From contig NC_090023.1 of NCBI RefSeq assembly GCF_037176765.1, positions 142,215,366-142,279,365 on the forward strand: a DNA stretch of 64,000 nt. Direction: 5' to 3'. The stretch's first letter is position 1, and each line of letters opens with the position of its first letter. Both the position numbers and the translations under genes were made by a program. This DNA comes from Anolis sagrei (Eukaryota > Chordata > Lepidosauria > Squamata > Anolidae). Under the pieces are notes generated by a model. It saw only the letters and a program-made list of their open reading frames with translations, searched no databases and was not told the origin of the DNA. Of the stretch, positions 22,370-32,403 are shown one piece after another.

Positions 22370-23010
22370 TGCAAGCACTATCTCAAGCAAATTTCGACAA
22401 TTTATTCACACTGTCATTACTTGCAGCAATACCCAATATAGTGGAAGCAACCAATTTCCTCAGGATGCCCCTGGAAGAGTCAGCACATGCAATGACCCCT
22501 GCCAAAAGATGTGTGATGGTGATAGCGGACCAGAAACAGTGGTTTGCAGATGTGACAGGATGACCCAAGAGTGTGCTGTCTTCCTAGATAAAAAATCCAA
22601 GATGTAACCAAAAGGATGATAAGGCTTGTAAAGCCTACAGACCATTACTCCTTCCTTTTGGTTCATGTGGGAACCAATGACACTACAAGAAATAGCCTTT
22701 GAGAGATCACATGGGATTATGAGGCCATAGGAAGTAAGTTGGATGGGCCTTGAATCCCAGTTCATCTTCCTCCCACTTTAAGGAAACAACCCAGGAAGGG
22801 AAAGGATAATAGACGTGAATAACCTTATCCTCAGATGATGGAACTGTTTGGCTTCTGAGTCCATGGTCTATGGTTTACTTGCATTGAGCTTCTGTCAAGG
22901 AATGGCTTGTGCCTCAGAGAGATTAGCAGGAAGATTTTTGTGAAGAAATACACAAACCTGACCAGGAGGGCTTTAAACGCTGCTATCTGAGGGAGACTGC
23001 TAACTGGGAC
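22370..23010 (+). repeat. LINE ORF1 esterase-domain relic (CR1/L2 type)
   Basis: Translated pieces match the SGNH-esterase-like ORF1 of CR1 and L2 elements: GPETVVCRCDRMTQEC, then VHVGTNDTTRN, and at the end NGLCLREISRKIFVKKY followed by LTRRALNAA. They occupy several frames, so the copy is broken. It lies in the GDF2 intron, antisense to the gene. Confidence 0.6.
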
Positions 23011-23039
23011 TGTCTACAGGCAGTGTACAACTCCACTGT

Positions 23040-23360
23040 TACAACAGGTCTTATGGCTGCTAATACATTCAAATTGCAGGTTTTGACCTATAAAGCCTTA
23101 TATGTCTTAGGTTATCTGAAGGACTGTATCTCTTTCTATGAACCTCTGAGGCATCTACAATCAACACGCGACAACCTTCTCTCTGTACCATCACCTGCTC
23201 AAGTGTGTTTGGTGGGAACACAGGAGAGGGCCTTTTCGGTGGCTGCTTTTATACTGTGGAACCCCCTCCCAAGAGAGACCAAGATAGCTCTGTCCCTGCT
23301 TGCCTTCCTCAAGACTTCCTGGCCTTTCTCTGTCAGCAGGCATACTTGCTAAATCCATAA
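23040..23360 (+). repeat. L2 LINE ORF2 C-terminal fragment
   Basis: The translation includes LTYKALYVLGYLKDCISFYEP, RDNLLSVPSPAQV and RAFSVAAFILWNPLP, the usual C-terminal stretch of L2 ORF2. It follows the ORF1 relic directly, so most of ORF2 has been lost between them or they are separate insertions. Confidence 0.7.
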
Positions 23361-23457
23361 TATTGCTAAATCCATAATATTTTGATTGTTCTGCCATCTA
23401 ATTTTGATTTATTCCACTTCTTCCTAGATTGTGATTAATACTGATATTATTAAGGTA

Positions 23458-23690
23458 TATTCATAGAATCATGGAAGAGACCTCGTGGGCCATCCAGAGC
23501 AACCCCCTGCCAAGAAGCAGGAAAATCATATTCAAAGCACCCCTGACAGATGGCCATCCAGCCTCTGTTTAAAAGCCTCCAAAGGAGGAGCCTCCACCAC
23601 ACTCTGGGGCAGAGAGTTCCACTGCTGAACAGCTCTCACAATCAGGAAGTTTTTCCTAATGTTCAAGTGGAATTCCCTTGGAGTTTTTTT
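23458..23690 (-). repeat. CR1 LINE 3' end
   Basis: Begins with the antisense CR1 end ATAGAATCATGGAAGAGACC and runs through CCCTGACAGATGGCCATCC to CTTTTTCCTAATGTTC-like sequence. It served as the intact comparison for the split copy at 32404-34690. Confidence 0.8.
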
Positions 23691-24353
23691 TTTAAGTATT
23701 CCTATTCACATAGGTGAAGCAATGAAAATATTTCTAGTTGCCTCCTGTGGTTTGCAAAAGAGAATTACCAATAGCTAAGAGTACTTTCTTGATAAGTTGT
23801 ACTAATTATGAACTTTTTGATGCATCTCAATTTGGTCACTGCTGAAAGTATAACTCTTTGGTTTGGAGGTGGGATCATTGTTATCTGCCATAAAGCTCAG
23901 AAAGGTTGGCCTTCATTCCTATTCTATTCTATGGCCACTGAGGCAGAACTTTTCTCACATTTCCCTTTGTAACATCTGAAAATTACATTGATTCCTTTTA
24001 TGTCATTTAATATGGACTAGACATTTTCCTAATATGTGGAGATTGTTCCAGTCTGAGAAAATGGTTTTTACACAGATTTTTTTTCTTTTCTATTAATTTC
24101 TTTCTATCTAAATGAGCTGGAGGAGAAATAAGGTCAAAAATATTATTTTCCTTAGTTTCATGCATCCAACTCCTTAAGATTTTTTAAATGGCTATTTCAC
24201 AAATAATATAAGAAAACAGATGACACAAAATTGTTAGTAGAGCATTTAAAAAAAACAATTAAGATTTCCTGGGAACACAAGGCACTAAGATGCCTGGGGA
24301 AGATCTTAGCCTAGATGTTTGGGTTGAGGGTGGGGGAAAGCCAAAACTCCTAC

Positions 24354-24690
24354 CTTCAGGACTGAAGCTGCGCACAATATTGGATATGGGGCTGGTAGAC
24401 TTGTCCTTGCTATATCTATTATACAAATCAATCATGAATTGTGGTGGTTCCTCTTTCATCTTCTCTTCTGAAGGTACTTCTGACAAGTTCAAGTTCCTCA
24501 GGAAATCAGCTTTCAAAGTCTCCAGAAACGATTTAAAGTCAAATTGGGCTTCTCCCTCCACGCTCCCAATGTCACCAGAATATTCATGGGAGTTTGGGGT
24601 TGTAAGTAATCTGTCCCGGGCTTCCATGGGTTTCCCACTTGTCAAAGGTATCATGATGTTTAGAAGAGTGAAGGCCCCGAAATAATACAT
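24354..24690 (-). CDS. GDF2: GDF2 (BMP9), exon 1: signal peptide and prodomain start
   Basis: Encodes residues 1-112 plus the first base of codon 113. The N-terminus has a hydrophobic signal peptide (about 1-20, ending at SGKP as in human QGKP). Then come prodomain motifs close to human BMP9: KADFLRNLNLSEVPS, EPPQFMIDLYNRY, KSTSPISNIVRSFSPE. The exon ends at a GAAG/GTAGGA donor, so the open frame continuing to 24259 is intron. With exon 2 the precursor is 420 residues against 429 in human. A second, out-of-frame ATG begins 7 bases upstream of the chosen start. The chosen ATG is the one that gives the signal peptide. Confidence 0.92.
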
Positions 24691-24719
24691 TTTTCATGAA
24701 TCCTGTTTTAAACGAGGGT

Positions 24720-25370
24720 ATAATACAGTAAGGATCCAGGGGAGCAGGCTGACTGAAGTCTGAAATGCAAACACAGAATGCCAATGGCTGACCACTTTCT
24801 CAAGCTGCATTGCAGCCGTGTTTTTTCCAGTGCTAGCCCCTTGTGAATCATCAAGCAGATTGGCCATACACTTGCCCTTATCTTGACCACAGTCTCTTAT
24901 CTATCCGCGCTCTTCACTAATGAATATTCTGTAAACATAAGACAAGTACATATGGTCGGTAGAAGCACATAGCACCCAGAAAAGAATCCATGTTCCTCTT
25001 TGCGGTCACCATTGCCTAATTATGTTCCTTTATCATTTTCTTGCCAGCAAACAATATTCATTTTAAGATGTCTGGGGGAAGGCATTAGGACGAAGTTTCC
25101 TCTTGTTTCCCACAGCATACAGAATTAAGATAAAAAGAAAGAAATAATACCTGTTCTAAAATATCTTGACATACCATTCAAAAAGTCACATATGTAGGAG
25201 CTTTATTGTGGCAAGAAATAATCCCATTATTGTTAAATAAACGTTTAAATATTTTCATTTCTCAGTCAAGTGACTTGCTGTTGTTTGTGGGGGGGGAGGG
25301 GAGTCTGATCGGGTTGCTATGAGTTGCAACCCAATCAGGTTGCTGATCGGGTTGCTGATTGGGTTGCTTC
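24720..25370. other. GDF2 upstream region, nothing assigned
   Basis: About 650 bp upstream of GDF2 with no recognised repeat until the Penelope-like piece. It must hold at least part of the GDF2 promoter, but I see no convincing TATA box or CpG island. Confidence 0.4.
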
Positions 25371-25430
25371 TGGAACATGGCTCTATGGCCATGTTCCAGA
25401 AGCATTCTCTCCTGAAAATTTTCCCACATC
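25363..25430. mobile_element. Penelope-like end, left fragment, palindromic
   Basis: TGCTTCTGGAACATGGC and its complement lie about 6 bp apart (about 25363-25403). They are followed by AAGCATTCTCTCCTGAAAAT and CCCACATCTAT. The continuation of this family (GGCATCCTCAGAG) resumes at 27471, so the copy is interrupted. Confidence 0.55.
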
Positions 25431-25468
25431 TATATATATAAATTTGTTAGGGGCATCCAACGAGGAAA

Positions 25469-26105
25469 CAAAACTCAAAAACCCCCCAACGAAACTTAAC
25501 CAAAATTCCCATGCCCATAACACAACCCACAAGGTACAAACATATCTACTCAAAATGAAAAACAACACAACAACACACTCACAAAACGGCAAAACAACAA
25601 AACTCAAAAAAACCCCAACGAAACTTAACCAAAATCCCCGTGCCCATAACACAACCCACAAGGTACAAACATATCTACTCAAAATGAAAAACAACACAAC
25701 AACACACTCACAAAACGGCAAAACAACAAAACTCAAAAATCCCCCAATAAAACTTAACCAAAATCCCCGTGCCCATAACCCAACCCACAAGGTACAAACA
25801 TACCTACTCAAAATGAAAAACAACACAACAACACACTCACAAAACGGCAAAACAACAAAACTCAAAAATCCCCCAACGAAACTTAACCAAAATCCCCGTG
25901 CCCATAACACAACCCACAAGGTACAAACATATCTACTCAAAATGAAAAACACACACTCACAAAACAGCAAAACAACAAAACTCAAAAATCCCCCAACGAA
26001 ACTTAACCAAAATTCCCGTGCCCATAACACACCCCACAAGGTACAAACATATCTACTCAAAATGAAAAACAACACAACAACACACTCACAAAACGGCAAA
26101 ACAAC
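25469..26105. repeat. 129-bp tandem repeat, five copies
   Basis: CAAAACTC recurs at 25469, 25598, 25727, 25856 and 25976, and the array ends near 26105. The units are 129, 129, 129, 120 and about 129 bp. Copies differ at only a few positions, so the array is young. Because 129 and the 9-bp deletion are multiples of three, frames stay open across all units. Confidence 0.95.
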
Positions 26106-26219
26106 TGAGCATGCGCATTGGCGCCCAGCCACAAGTTCCCTGGCGCGCGCACATGGCCTTCCGGCCAACGTTCCCTCTGCGGAAACCATTCCCACTCCAA
26201 GCCCCGCCGTGCCGCTTCC

Positions 26220-26450
26220 CGCACACACACACACCCTGCCGCACACACACACGCAACCCCACGCTCCATCACTCCCCCCGCCGCCGCATACACACACGCA
26301 ACCCAACTCCCCCCGTCGCCACACACACACACACGCAACCCCACGCTCCATCACTCCCCCCACCGCCGCACACACACACAACCCCACGCTCCATCACTTC
26401 CCCCGCTGCCGCACACACACACGCAACCCCACGCTCCATCACTCCCCTGC
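26220..26450. repeat. (CA)n-rich tandem block
   Basis: Repeats of CACACACACGCAACCCCACG and CTCCATCACTCCCCC, about 60-80 bp apart, with interspersed GCCGCC. Part of the Helitron interior. Confidence 0.75.
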
Positions 26451-27232
26451 CCCAATCTTACCGCCTTTTACTTCACGCCACCTCCAAACCCCACCCCGCC
26501 CCTTCCCGCCCTGTCAAAATCTAGGAAAGACAGGAAGGAAGGAAAGAAGGAAGAAAGAGAAAGGGAGGTAAACAAAAAGGGGGAAGGAAGGAAAGTTAGA
26601 GGAAGAAGAAAAGGAAAGAAAAGGAAAGATGGAAGGAAAGAAAAGAGAGACAGCAGAAGAGAAAGAAAAAGGGGGAACTAAGGAAAGAGATAGAGAAAGA
26701 AGAGGAGAAGGAAAGATGGGAAGGAAGGAAGGAAGGAAGGAAGGAGGGAGGGAGGGAGGGAGGGAGGGAGGGAGGGAAAGAAGGAGAGAAGGAGGGAAGA
26801 TTGGCCACAGCAACACGTGGCGGGTAAAGGTTGTTATTTCTATTATTATTATTATGCTATTGTTCCTATGAGACCCTTTTAGGGGGAATGATGGGAGAGG
26901 TGTCAGGTCCCGGAGGCAATGCATTGCATTATTGTTATTGTTATGATGGTGGTGAAATAAAAGGAAATAAAAAGTGAAAGAAGGAAGCAAACAGGGAGGG
27001 AAGAAAGGCAAAGGAAGAAAGGGGGAAGGAATGAAGGAAAGAGAGAAGGATGAAACCAAGTAGTGAAAGAAGGAAAGAAAGAAAGAGGTAGAGAAGGAAG
27101 AAAGGAGAGAAAGGGGGAGGAAAAGGGGGAAGGAATAGGTAGGGACCTCTCTTTCATAATAGTCCAGATATCTACCTCAACTTTGATAAGTTTTACTATA
27201 GGCCACAGCAACGCGTGGCAGGGCACAGCTAG

Positions 27233-27430
27233 TTATTTTTAAAATTTTAACTATTACGTCTGGCCCGGCCATAGGTTTTTAAATCTTTTTGTATTATTGT
27301 CTATATGTGAGTTATATTAATTGTATTGTTTATTTGCTTATTGCTTGTTATTTTTACTGATGTGTTGTTGGGCTTGGCCTCATGTAAGCCACTCCAAGTC
27401 CCTTGGGGAGATGGTGGCGGGGTATAAATA

Positions 27431-27470
<40 letters not shown>
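27233..27470 (+). repeat. L2 LINE 3' end with (TTA)n tail
   Basis: Ends GTAAGCCACTCCAAGTCCC, GGTGGCGGGGTATAAATAAAG, then (TTA)n to 27470. It directly follows the Helitron end and is directly followed by the right half of the Penelope-like repeat. Confidence 0.75.
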
Positions 27471-27472
<2 letters not shown>

Positions 27473-27560
27473 CTATGGTAGGCATCCTCAGAGTTTGTGA
27501 GGTCTGTTGGAAACTAGGCAAGTGAGGTTTATGTATCTATGAATCTTCCTGATTTCATAT
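27471..27560. mobile_element. Penelope-like end, right fragment
   Basis: ATCTATGGTAGGCATCCTCA, GTGAGGTCTGTTGGAAACTA and GGCAAGTGAGG continue the family sequence broken at 25430. ATCT is present on both sides of the insertion. Confidence 0.5.
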
Positions 27561-27729
27561 GATACAAGCCACCCTTACTTTGGAGATCTTTTTTAGCTCT
27601 ATATAACAAACAACATTATTATGGATGCCTGTTTGTATGTGTGTATCAGCTTCATTTGTATGCCTTTGTATGTCTTCTCCCAGAATAAATTTTAAAACTA
27701 TTTAAATCACTACATAAAACAATAAAATA

Positions 27730-28684
27730 ATGTAAAAAAACATACAAAGTTTAAAAAGACAAATAAAAGCTCTTACTAAAAAAAAACTTCCTGGCTTATA
27801 TATTTCAAATCTGCTTAAACGAAAAGGCCTTTGCCTGCTGGGAAAAGAAAAACAATGAAAGGGCAAACCTAGCTTCCTGCAGAAGATGGCAGCAGCCACT
27901 GAGAAGACTATTTTGTCCTCACCAAGCGAGTGTGCAATGTTGGGAGACTGAGCGCAAACCTTCGTCAGAACCATAGTAGACTTGTGTGAGGAGACATATT
28001 TTTTTCACTAGTCTTGATCTAAGCCACAGAGGATTTTATAGGTCTTGATCAACACTATGAATTGGGCCCAGAAATGAACTGATGACCAGTGCAACTGTTT
28101 TAACAAGGGAATTATATGCTCCGTATAACTGACCACAGCCATCATTCTGGCAGCAATACTTTGGACCTGCTGAAGTTTCTGAACAGTTTTCAAAGACAAC
28201 CCATGTGGAGCACATTATATTGCTCCAAAGAGAATACAATCCAGGCACGTGTCACTGTAGCCAGCTCTGATGTCTTAAGGAGTAGGCATCACTGGCACAT
28301 TAGTTTTAGCCAGGGGCGGCTCAACCCATTACGCAAAGTAAGCATTTGCAGTATAGTTGATTTTGCCCAGGGGCGCTCATGAGGCGCTCTTGAGGGGGGA
28401 AAAAAGCCTTGACATATGCAAGTTGTAGTTACTGGGATGTATAGTTCACCTACAATCAAAGAGCATTCTGAACTCCACCAATGATGGAATTGAACCAAAT
28501 ATGGCACACATAACTCCCACCACGAACAGAAAATATATATCAGTGATTGGTTTTGGGGGGGGGGGGGCAAAATACTGTTTGCTTACCGTTGAAAATTATC
28601 TAGGGCCGCCTCTGGTTTTAGTTGTGCAAATGCACTCCTGAGCACTTCTGAAACTTTGAATGCTAAAAACACTTTGTCTAACAT
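27730..28684 (-). repeat. L2 LINE fragment, split by a hAT element
   Basis: Antisense L2 sequence covering the ORF2 C-terminal half (a KIVFSVAA-type segment near 27900, a CAACCCATGTGGAGC phrase near 28197). It resumes at 28615 with GTTTTAGTTGTGCAAATGCA, which parallels the L2 at about 33287. The interruption is the hAT element at 28311-28614. Confidence 0.65.
28311..28614 (+). mobile_element. hAT-type MITE inside L2
   Basis: Termini CAGGGGCGGCTC and GGGCCGCCTCTG are inverted repeats. Flanks are GTTTTAGC (28303-28310) and GTTTTAGT (28615-28622). L2 sequence continues across the site, which confirms the boundaries. The interior holds a GTATAGTTCACCTACAATCA / CCAATGATGGAATTG module related to the array at 59080-60140. 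Confidence 0.85.
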
Positions 28685-28960
28685 GTTGTTGTTCATTCGT
28701 TCAGTCGTCTCCGACTCTTCGTGACTTCATGGACCAGTCCACGCCAGAGCTCCCTGTCGGCCGTCACCATCCCCAGCTCCCTCAAGGTCAGTCCAGTCAC
28801 TTCAAGGATGCCATCCATCCATCTTGCCCTTGGTCGGCCCCTCTTCCTTTTGCCTTCCACTTTCCCCAGCATAATTGTCTTCTCTAGGCTTTCCTGTCTC
28901 CTCATGATGTGGCCAAAGTACTTCAACTTTGTCTCTAGTATCTTTCCCTCCAGTGAGCAG
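28685..28960 (-). repeat. BovB/RTE LINE 3' fragment with 12-bp target duplication
   Basis: The minus-strand frame encodes the RTE C-terminus: KYFGHIMRRQESLEKTIMLG, KVEGKRKRGRPRARWMDG and a final SRRRLNE. TTTGTCTAACAT flanks it on both sides (28673-28684 and 28961-28972). It is 5'-truncated. The frame is open, so the insertion is fairly young. Confidence 0.85.
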
Positions 28961-29086
28961 TTTGTCTAACATAATTATTAGTAAAGTTAGCTTTAATTTT
29001 AACTATATCATACCATAGGTACCACTGCATCCATATTCTCAGATTTTGATAGCCTTGTTTCCTGAACTGACATATGCCTGTACATA

Positions 29087-29187
29087 GAATAATAGAATAA
29101 TAGAGTTGGAAGAGACCACATGGGTAATCTAGTCCAACCCCTGCCATGCAGGAAAGGCACAGTCAAAATATCCCTGACAGATGGCAG
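29087..29187 (-). repeat. CR1 LINE 3' end
   Basis: TAGAGTTGGAAGAGACCACA, CCAACCCCTGCCATGCAGG and CCCTGACAGATGG are the antisense CR1 3' signature. Confidence 0.75.
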
Positions 29188-29189
29188 GG

Positions 29190-29316
29190 ACATGACAGTT
29201 AGAACATTTGGAAATAAAAACATAAGATTCAATAAACAGGTTGTTGTAAGCCTCCCTGAGTCCCCTGTGTGGTTGAGAAGGACTGGATATAAATGAAGTA
29301 AGTAAATAAATAAATG
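29190..29316 (+). repeat. L2 LINE 3' tail
   Basis: GCCTCCCTGAGTCCCCTGTG, GGATATAAATGAAG and (TAAA)n. Confidence 0.65.
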
Positions 29317-29683
29317 CTTCTGCCTCTGCTCACTGGGAGAGAGAATTTCCACTATCACCACTTGAGTCCTTATGACCCCTTTTGACAGATTCTCTGAAAA
29401 TAGCCTTCCATCCAAGTTCAGTGCTTTTTTTGCTGGAGAAAGCAGCAGTTGGTCTAATTGCACCAAGATTACAAAAACTTGGCACCTGCCATATCTCTGT
29501 CCTGGCCCAGTGCCCAGACTTTATATTCAAAATATGAAGATCTTTTCCATTTCACACATTCCATCCACAAACTCATGCAGCAGCTCTCAGAGAAGTAGAA
29601 TGAAGACATGTTGATATACTGAGAAGAAAAATTAGCCTTCACATTCATTTAACAGGGATGCTTCCTATTTACCAGTCTAAAAT

Positions 29684-30130
29684 TATTTATTATTTATTTA
29701 TTTCAGGTATTTCTACCCCGCCCTTCTCAATCCCCGAAGGAGGACACAGGGCGGCTTCCAACTGGCATACGTTGATGCCTACAATTCACACAGTAAAATA
29801 CATAGTAACAATAAATTATAACAGTTAAAACATTACATTAATACAATAAAAATACAATAAAATGCCAGCCTGGTGGCCATCGTTTTGCCAAGTCTGTAAT
29901 TAATAAATTCATTCTGCTTATCATAGTCCATTTCCAAAGCTTTAGTCGTCATTGTCCATTGTCAGTCTGCCAGATTATCCAAAGGCCTGGTCCCATATCC
30001 ATGTTTTTAATTTCCTTCTGAAAGAGAGGAGGGATGACAATGATCTAATTTCCCCAAGGAGTGAATTCCACAGGCGGGGGGCCACCACTGAGAAGGCCCT
30101 GTCTCTCGTCCCCGCCAACCTCGTTTGTGA
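29684..30130 (-). repeat. L2 LINE 3' end
   Basis: Antisense tail (TTTA)n, CTACCCCGCCCTTCTCAATC, an A/T-rich UTR, then GGAGTGAATTCCACAGGCGG, GAGAAGGCCCTGTCTCTCGT of the ORF2 C-terminus. Confidence 0.8.
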
Positions 30131-30276
30131 CAATTTTACAACTTGAACAACAATGTGGAGGGCACACAGAAGCCTAGAAATATAAAATGTTTCCAGATGT
30201 TGGGCCTAAAAATCTTTGTATATTTTTAATGAAACATAGATAGCATCTCTAGGAAATGTCACTATAAGAAACCCAG

Positions 30277-30762
30277 GGGCCACGGTAGCACAGTGGGTTA
30301 AACCGCTAGCTGCAGGAAATCTGCTGACCGGAAAGTCAGCAGTTCAAAGCCGCAAGTCAGGGTGAGTTCCCAACTGTCAGCCCTACCTTCTGCCAACCTA
30401 GCAGTTCTAAAGTATGCAATGCGAGTAGATCAATAGGTACTCCCTCATTGGGAAGGTAAAAGGGTGCCCCATGCAGATATGCAGACATGCCGGCAACACA
30501 ATCAGAGATGTCTATGGACAACAGGCTCCTTGGCATGGAAAAATGGAACAAGAGCACCTCCCCATAGCTGGAGTTGAGCATCACCTCCAGATGCCAGAGA
30601 TGGAAAAAGGGGAAGGCCTTTATCTTTGTCTGTGTTGTATGTTGTTGTTCACAGTGTGTAAAAGGCATAGAATGTTTGTCTCATATGTGTATATTGTAAT
30701 CCGCTCTGAGTCCCTCCGGGGAGATAAAGTGGAATATAAATAACGTGTATTATGATCATGAT
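30277..30762 (+). repeat. Composite tRNA-derived SINE with L2-like tail
   Basis: A-box-like GTAGCACAGTGGGTTAAACC, a B-box-like GTTCAAAGCC, the SINE body (TCTGCCAACCTAGCAGTTC), then a linker and the end TAATCCGCTCTGAGTCCCTC, GTGGAATATAAATAA of L2 type. Same design as 16183-16655. Confidence 0.7.
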
Positions 30763-30769
30763 TGTGATT

Positions 30770-31670
30770 ATTTTCTCTTCCCCACCCCTGCCCCTCCCAA
30801 ATATAGATACAAAAAAAAACACTTCTTTTGAAGTTTCAGATTGACGAACTTGTGAAAAATGTGTAGTGCTTACCTTCTATTAGCCGCCTTTAATGACAAC
30901 CTGGAGAGATGCAAGTGGACTCATCAAGCCAAATTAAGCAGTCCAGCTGTGATGCCTCTCACACACATTTTAATCAGGGAAAGATAATTTGTGAGAACAT
31001 TAATGAATACAGATTGCTCCCAAAGTCTCCATGTGGGGCCTGTGATGCATTATTTTCTCTCTCAACAATAATGATTCTTATCATCTTTAAATGAGAAATT
31101 CCTGTCAAGGTACTGAAGGAAGGTAGAACATAATGAAGACAAATGATATGCTTTAGGTGTACACGGTGCTGTCAGTTTGGCTAATGCCTTCCTTAGTATG
31201 AAGTACAATTGAATCAGGGCTCAAATTTCTCTTATGTTCAATCGTAGGAAACAAGTGCTAAGAGTAATTTATGTGAAATGCATAGAGGTGAAAAAATGAA
31301 AAGAGAGAGGACAGCTTACAAGACACCCAAACACTTTCATGAGACTTGAAAGCAACGGATACTGGGCAACACACAGACCCCTGCCTTCAAGCTGATCTGA
31401 ACTGCAGCAGGGAGTTCCACAGTTCCTGGATGTCCAGTTGGCCCAGCAACAAAGGGACTTTGGCCACAGTAGCAGCTCAACTAAAGGAACCACTTTTGAG
31501 TTGCTTCTTCCCCCTTACCCTAACATTGTAACAAATCCCCCAATAAAGTATCTTCTAATTGTAACTAACAACTAGTTAATGGTATAAAATACTTCTTTTG
31601 TAGCTGCACATATTTTTGAAACAGAAAAGACTTTTCGTAAGTTGGCAGCAGAGTTGAAATTAGCATCCCT
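30770..31670. other. Intergenic DNA, nothing recognised
   Basis: No recognised gene or repeat in this stretch. All open frames are under 80 codons. Confidence 0.45.
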
Positions 31671-31689
31671 TCTCTAGAGCAGGGCTTTC

Positions 31690-31790
31690 AAACTCTTCCC
31701 ACTTGCAACCCAGTAAACGTTTATGCGGTCCCAAGCTTGTGTGTGTGCATGCATATTTCTTCCTCAAACGCTTCTATATGGCTTGATAGA
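31690..31790 (+). repeat. hAT-like 5' terminal fragment
   Basis: GCAGGGCTTTCAAACTCTTC, then a CCAGTAAACG / GCGGTCCCAAG phrase, resembles Charlie-type hAT ends. The partner end was not found. Confidence 0.35.
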
Positions 31791-31799
31791 TCTGTATTC

Positions 31800-32000
31800 A
31801 TTTATGTACCATGTTTATACCCTGCCCTTCTCAACTGCAAAGGGGACTCAAGGCAGCTTTACACATAGGCAACTATTCAATGCCTTAAAAACAACATACA
31901 ATTAAAATAAACATTAAAATTAAAATTAATACACATTAAAACATTTTAAAACATTACATTCACTATTAAAACCATGCCATCCACAATCTTAATCTGAAAC
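31800..32000 (-). repeat. L2 LINE 3' end
   Basis: Antisense L2 end: TTTATACCCTGCCCTTCTCA, GGGGACTCAAGGCAGC, then an A-rich UTR. Confidence 0.65.
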
Positions 32001-32403
32001 CATTCCAGTAGCCATTGTACATATACCGTATTCATCTATTGCACTACAATTATTCTCCAATTATCTGAACATAATTTAGCATACCGTTCATTATCCAGCT
32101 TAAAATGCTGTCAGGGTTGATATTTTTACCAGGTTTGTTCCACATCCACCAAGCCATATAGAAGCATTTGAGAAAGAAATACGCACATACGTATAAGCTT
32201 GGGGCCGCATAAAAATTTCTTTGGTTCAAGTGGGTGCTGGGACTGAAGGTGCACTGGGAAGGGCTAGGGGAGCGCAGTACTCTTTCCAACCTATCTGAGA
32301 CGCTGACACACCAGGTGCGGGTGGTGGTGACATGCTTGACTGGCGCTGTCACAAAACACCTGGAGCCACTCTTCATCAGCCGGACACACATACTGGCTGA
32401 CAT

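Larger units (their letters stand above)
21090..24353 (-). other. GDF2: GDF2 intron
   Basis: A 3264-bp intron between a GT donor (GAAG then GTAGGA) and an AG acceptor, phase 1. It contains a LINE ORF1 relic, an L2 RT C-terminal fragment and a CR1 3' end. 21100-22350 and 23700-24250 hold no repeat that I recognise. Confidence 0.85.
25429..27232 (+). mobile_element. Non-autonomous Helitron (1.8 kb)
   Basis: The 5' end TCTATATATATAAATTTG follows an A. The 3' end has a hairpin (GCCAC-GTGGC at about 27202-27219), then CTAG at 27229-27232 followed by T. This is the Helitron pattern of A-TC...CTAG-T. Inside, in order, are a 129-bp satellite (25469-26105), a CA-rich GC block (26110-26520), (GGAA)/(GGGA) tracts (26521-26800), a second 3'-like hairpin without CTAG (26801-26830), and about 400 bp more. 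No Rep/helicase frame is present. The long open frames on both strands come from the 129-bp repeat and simple repeats. Confidence 0.7.

Noticed and set aside
25469-26105. CRISPR-like array
   Set aside because: The whole 129-bp unit is repeated without variable spacers, in a vertebrate transposon.
25324-26571. 415-codon frame with 43-residue repeats and a 334-codon frame on the other strand
   Set aside because: The 129-bp unit is a multiple of three, so frames stay open by chance. The sequence is inside a Helitron and shows no domain.
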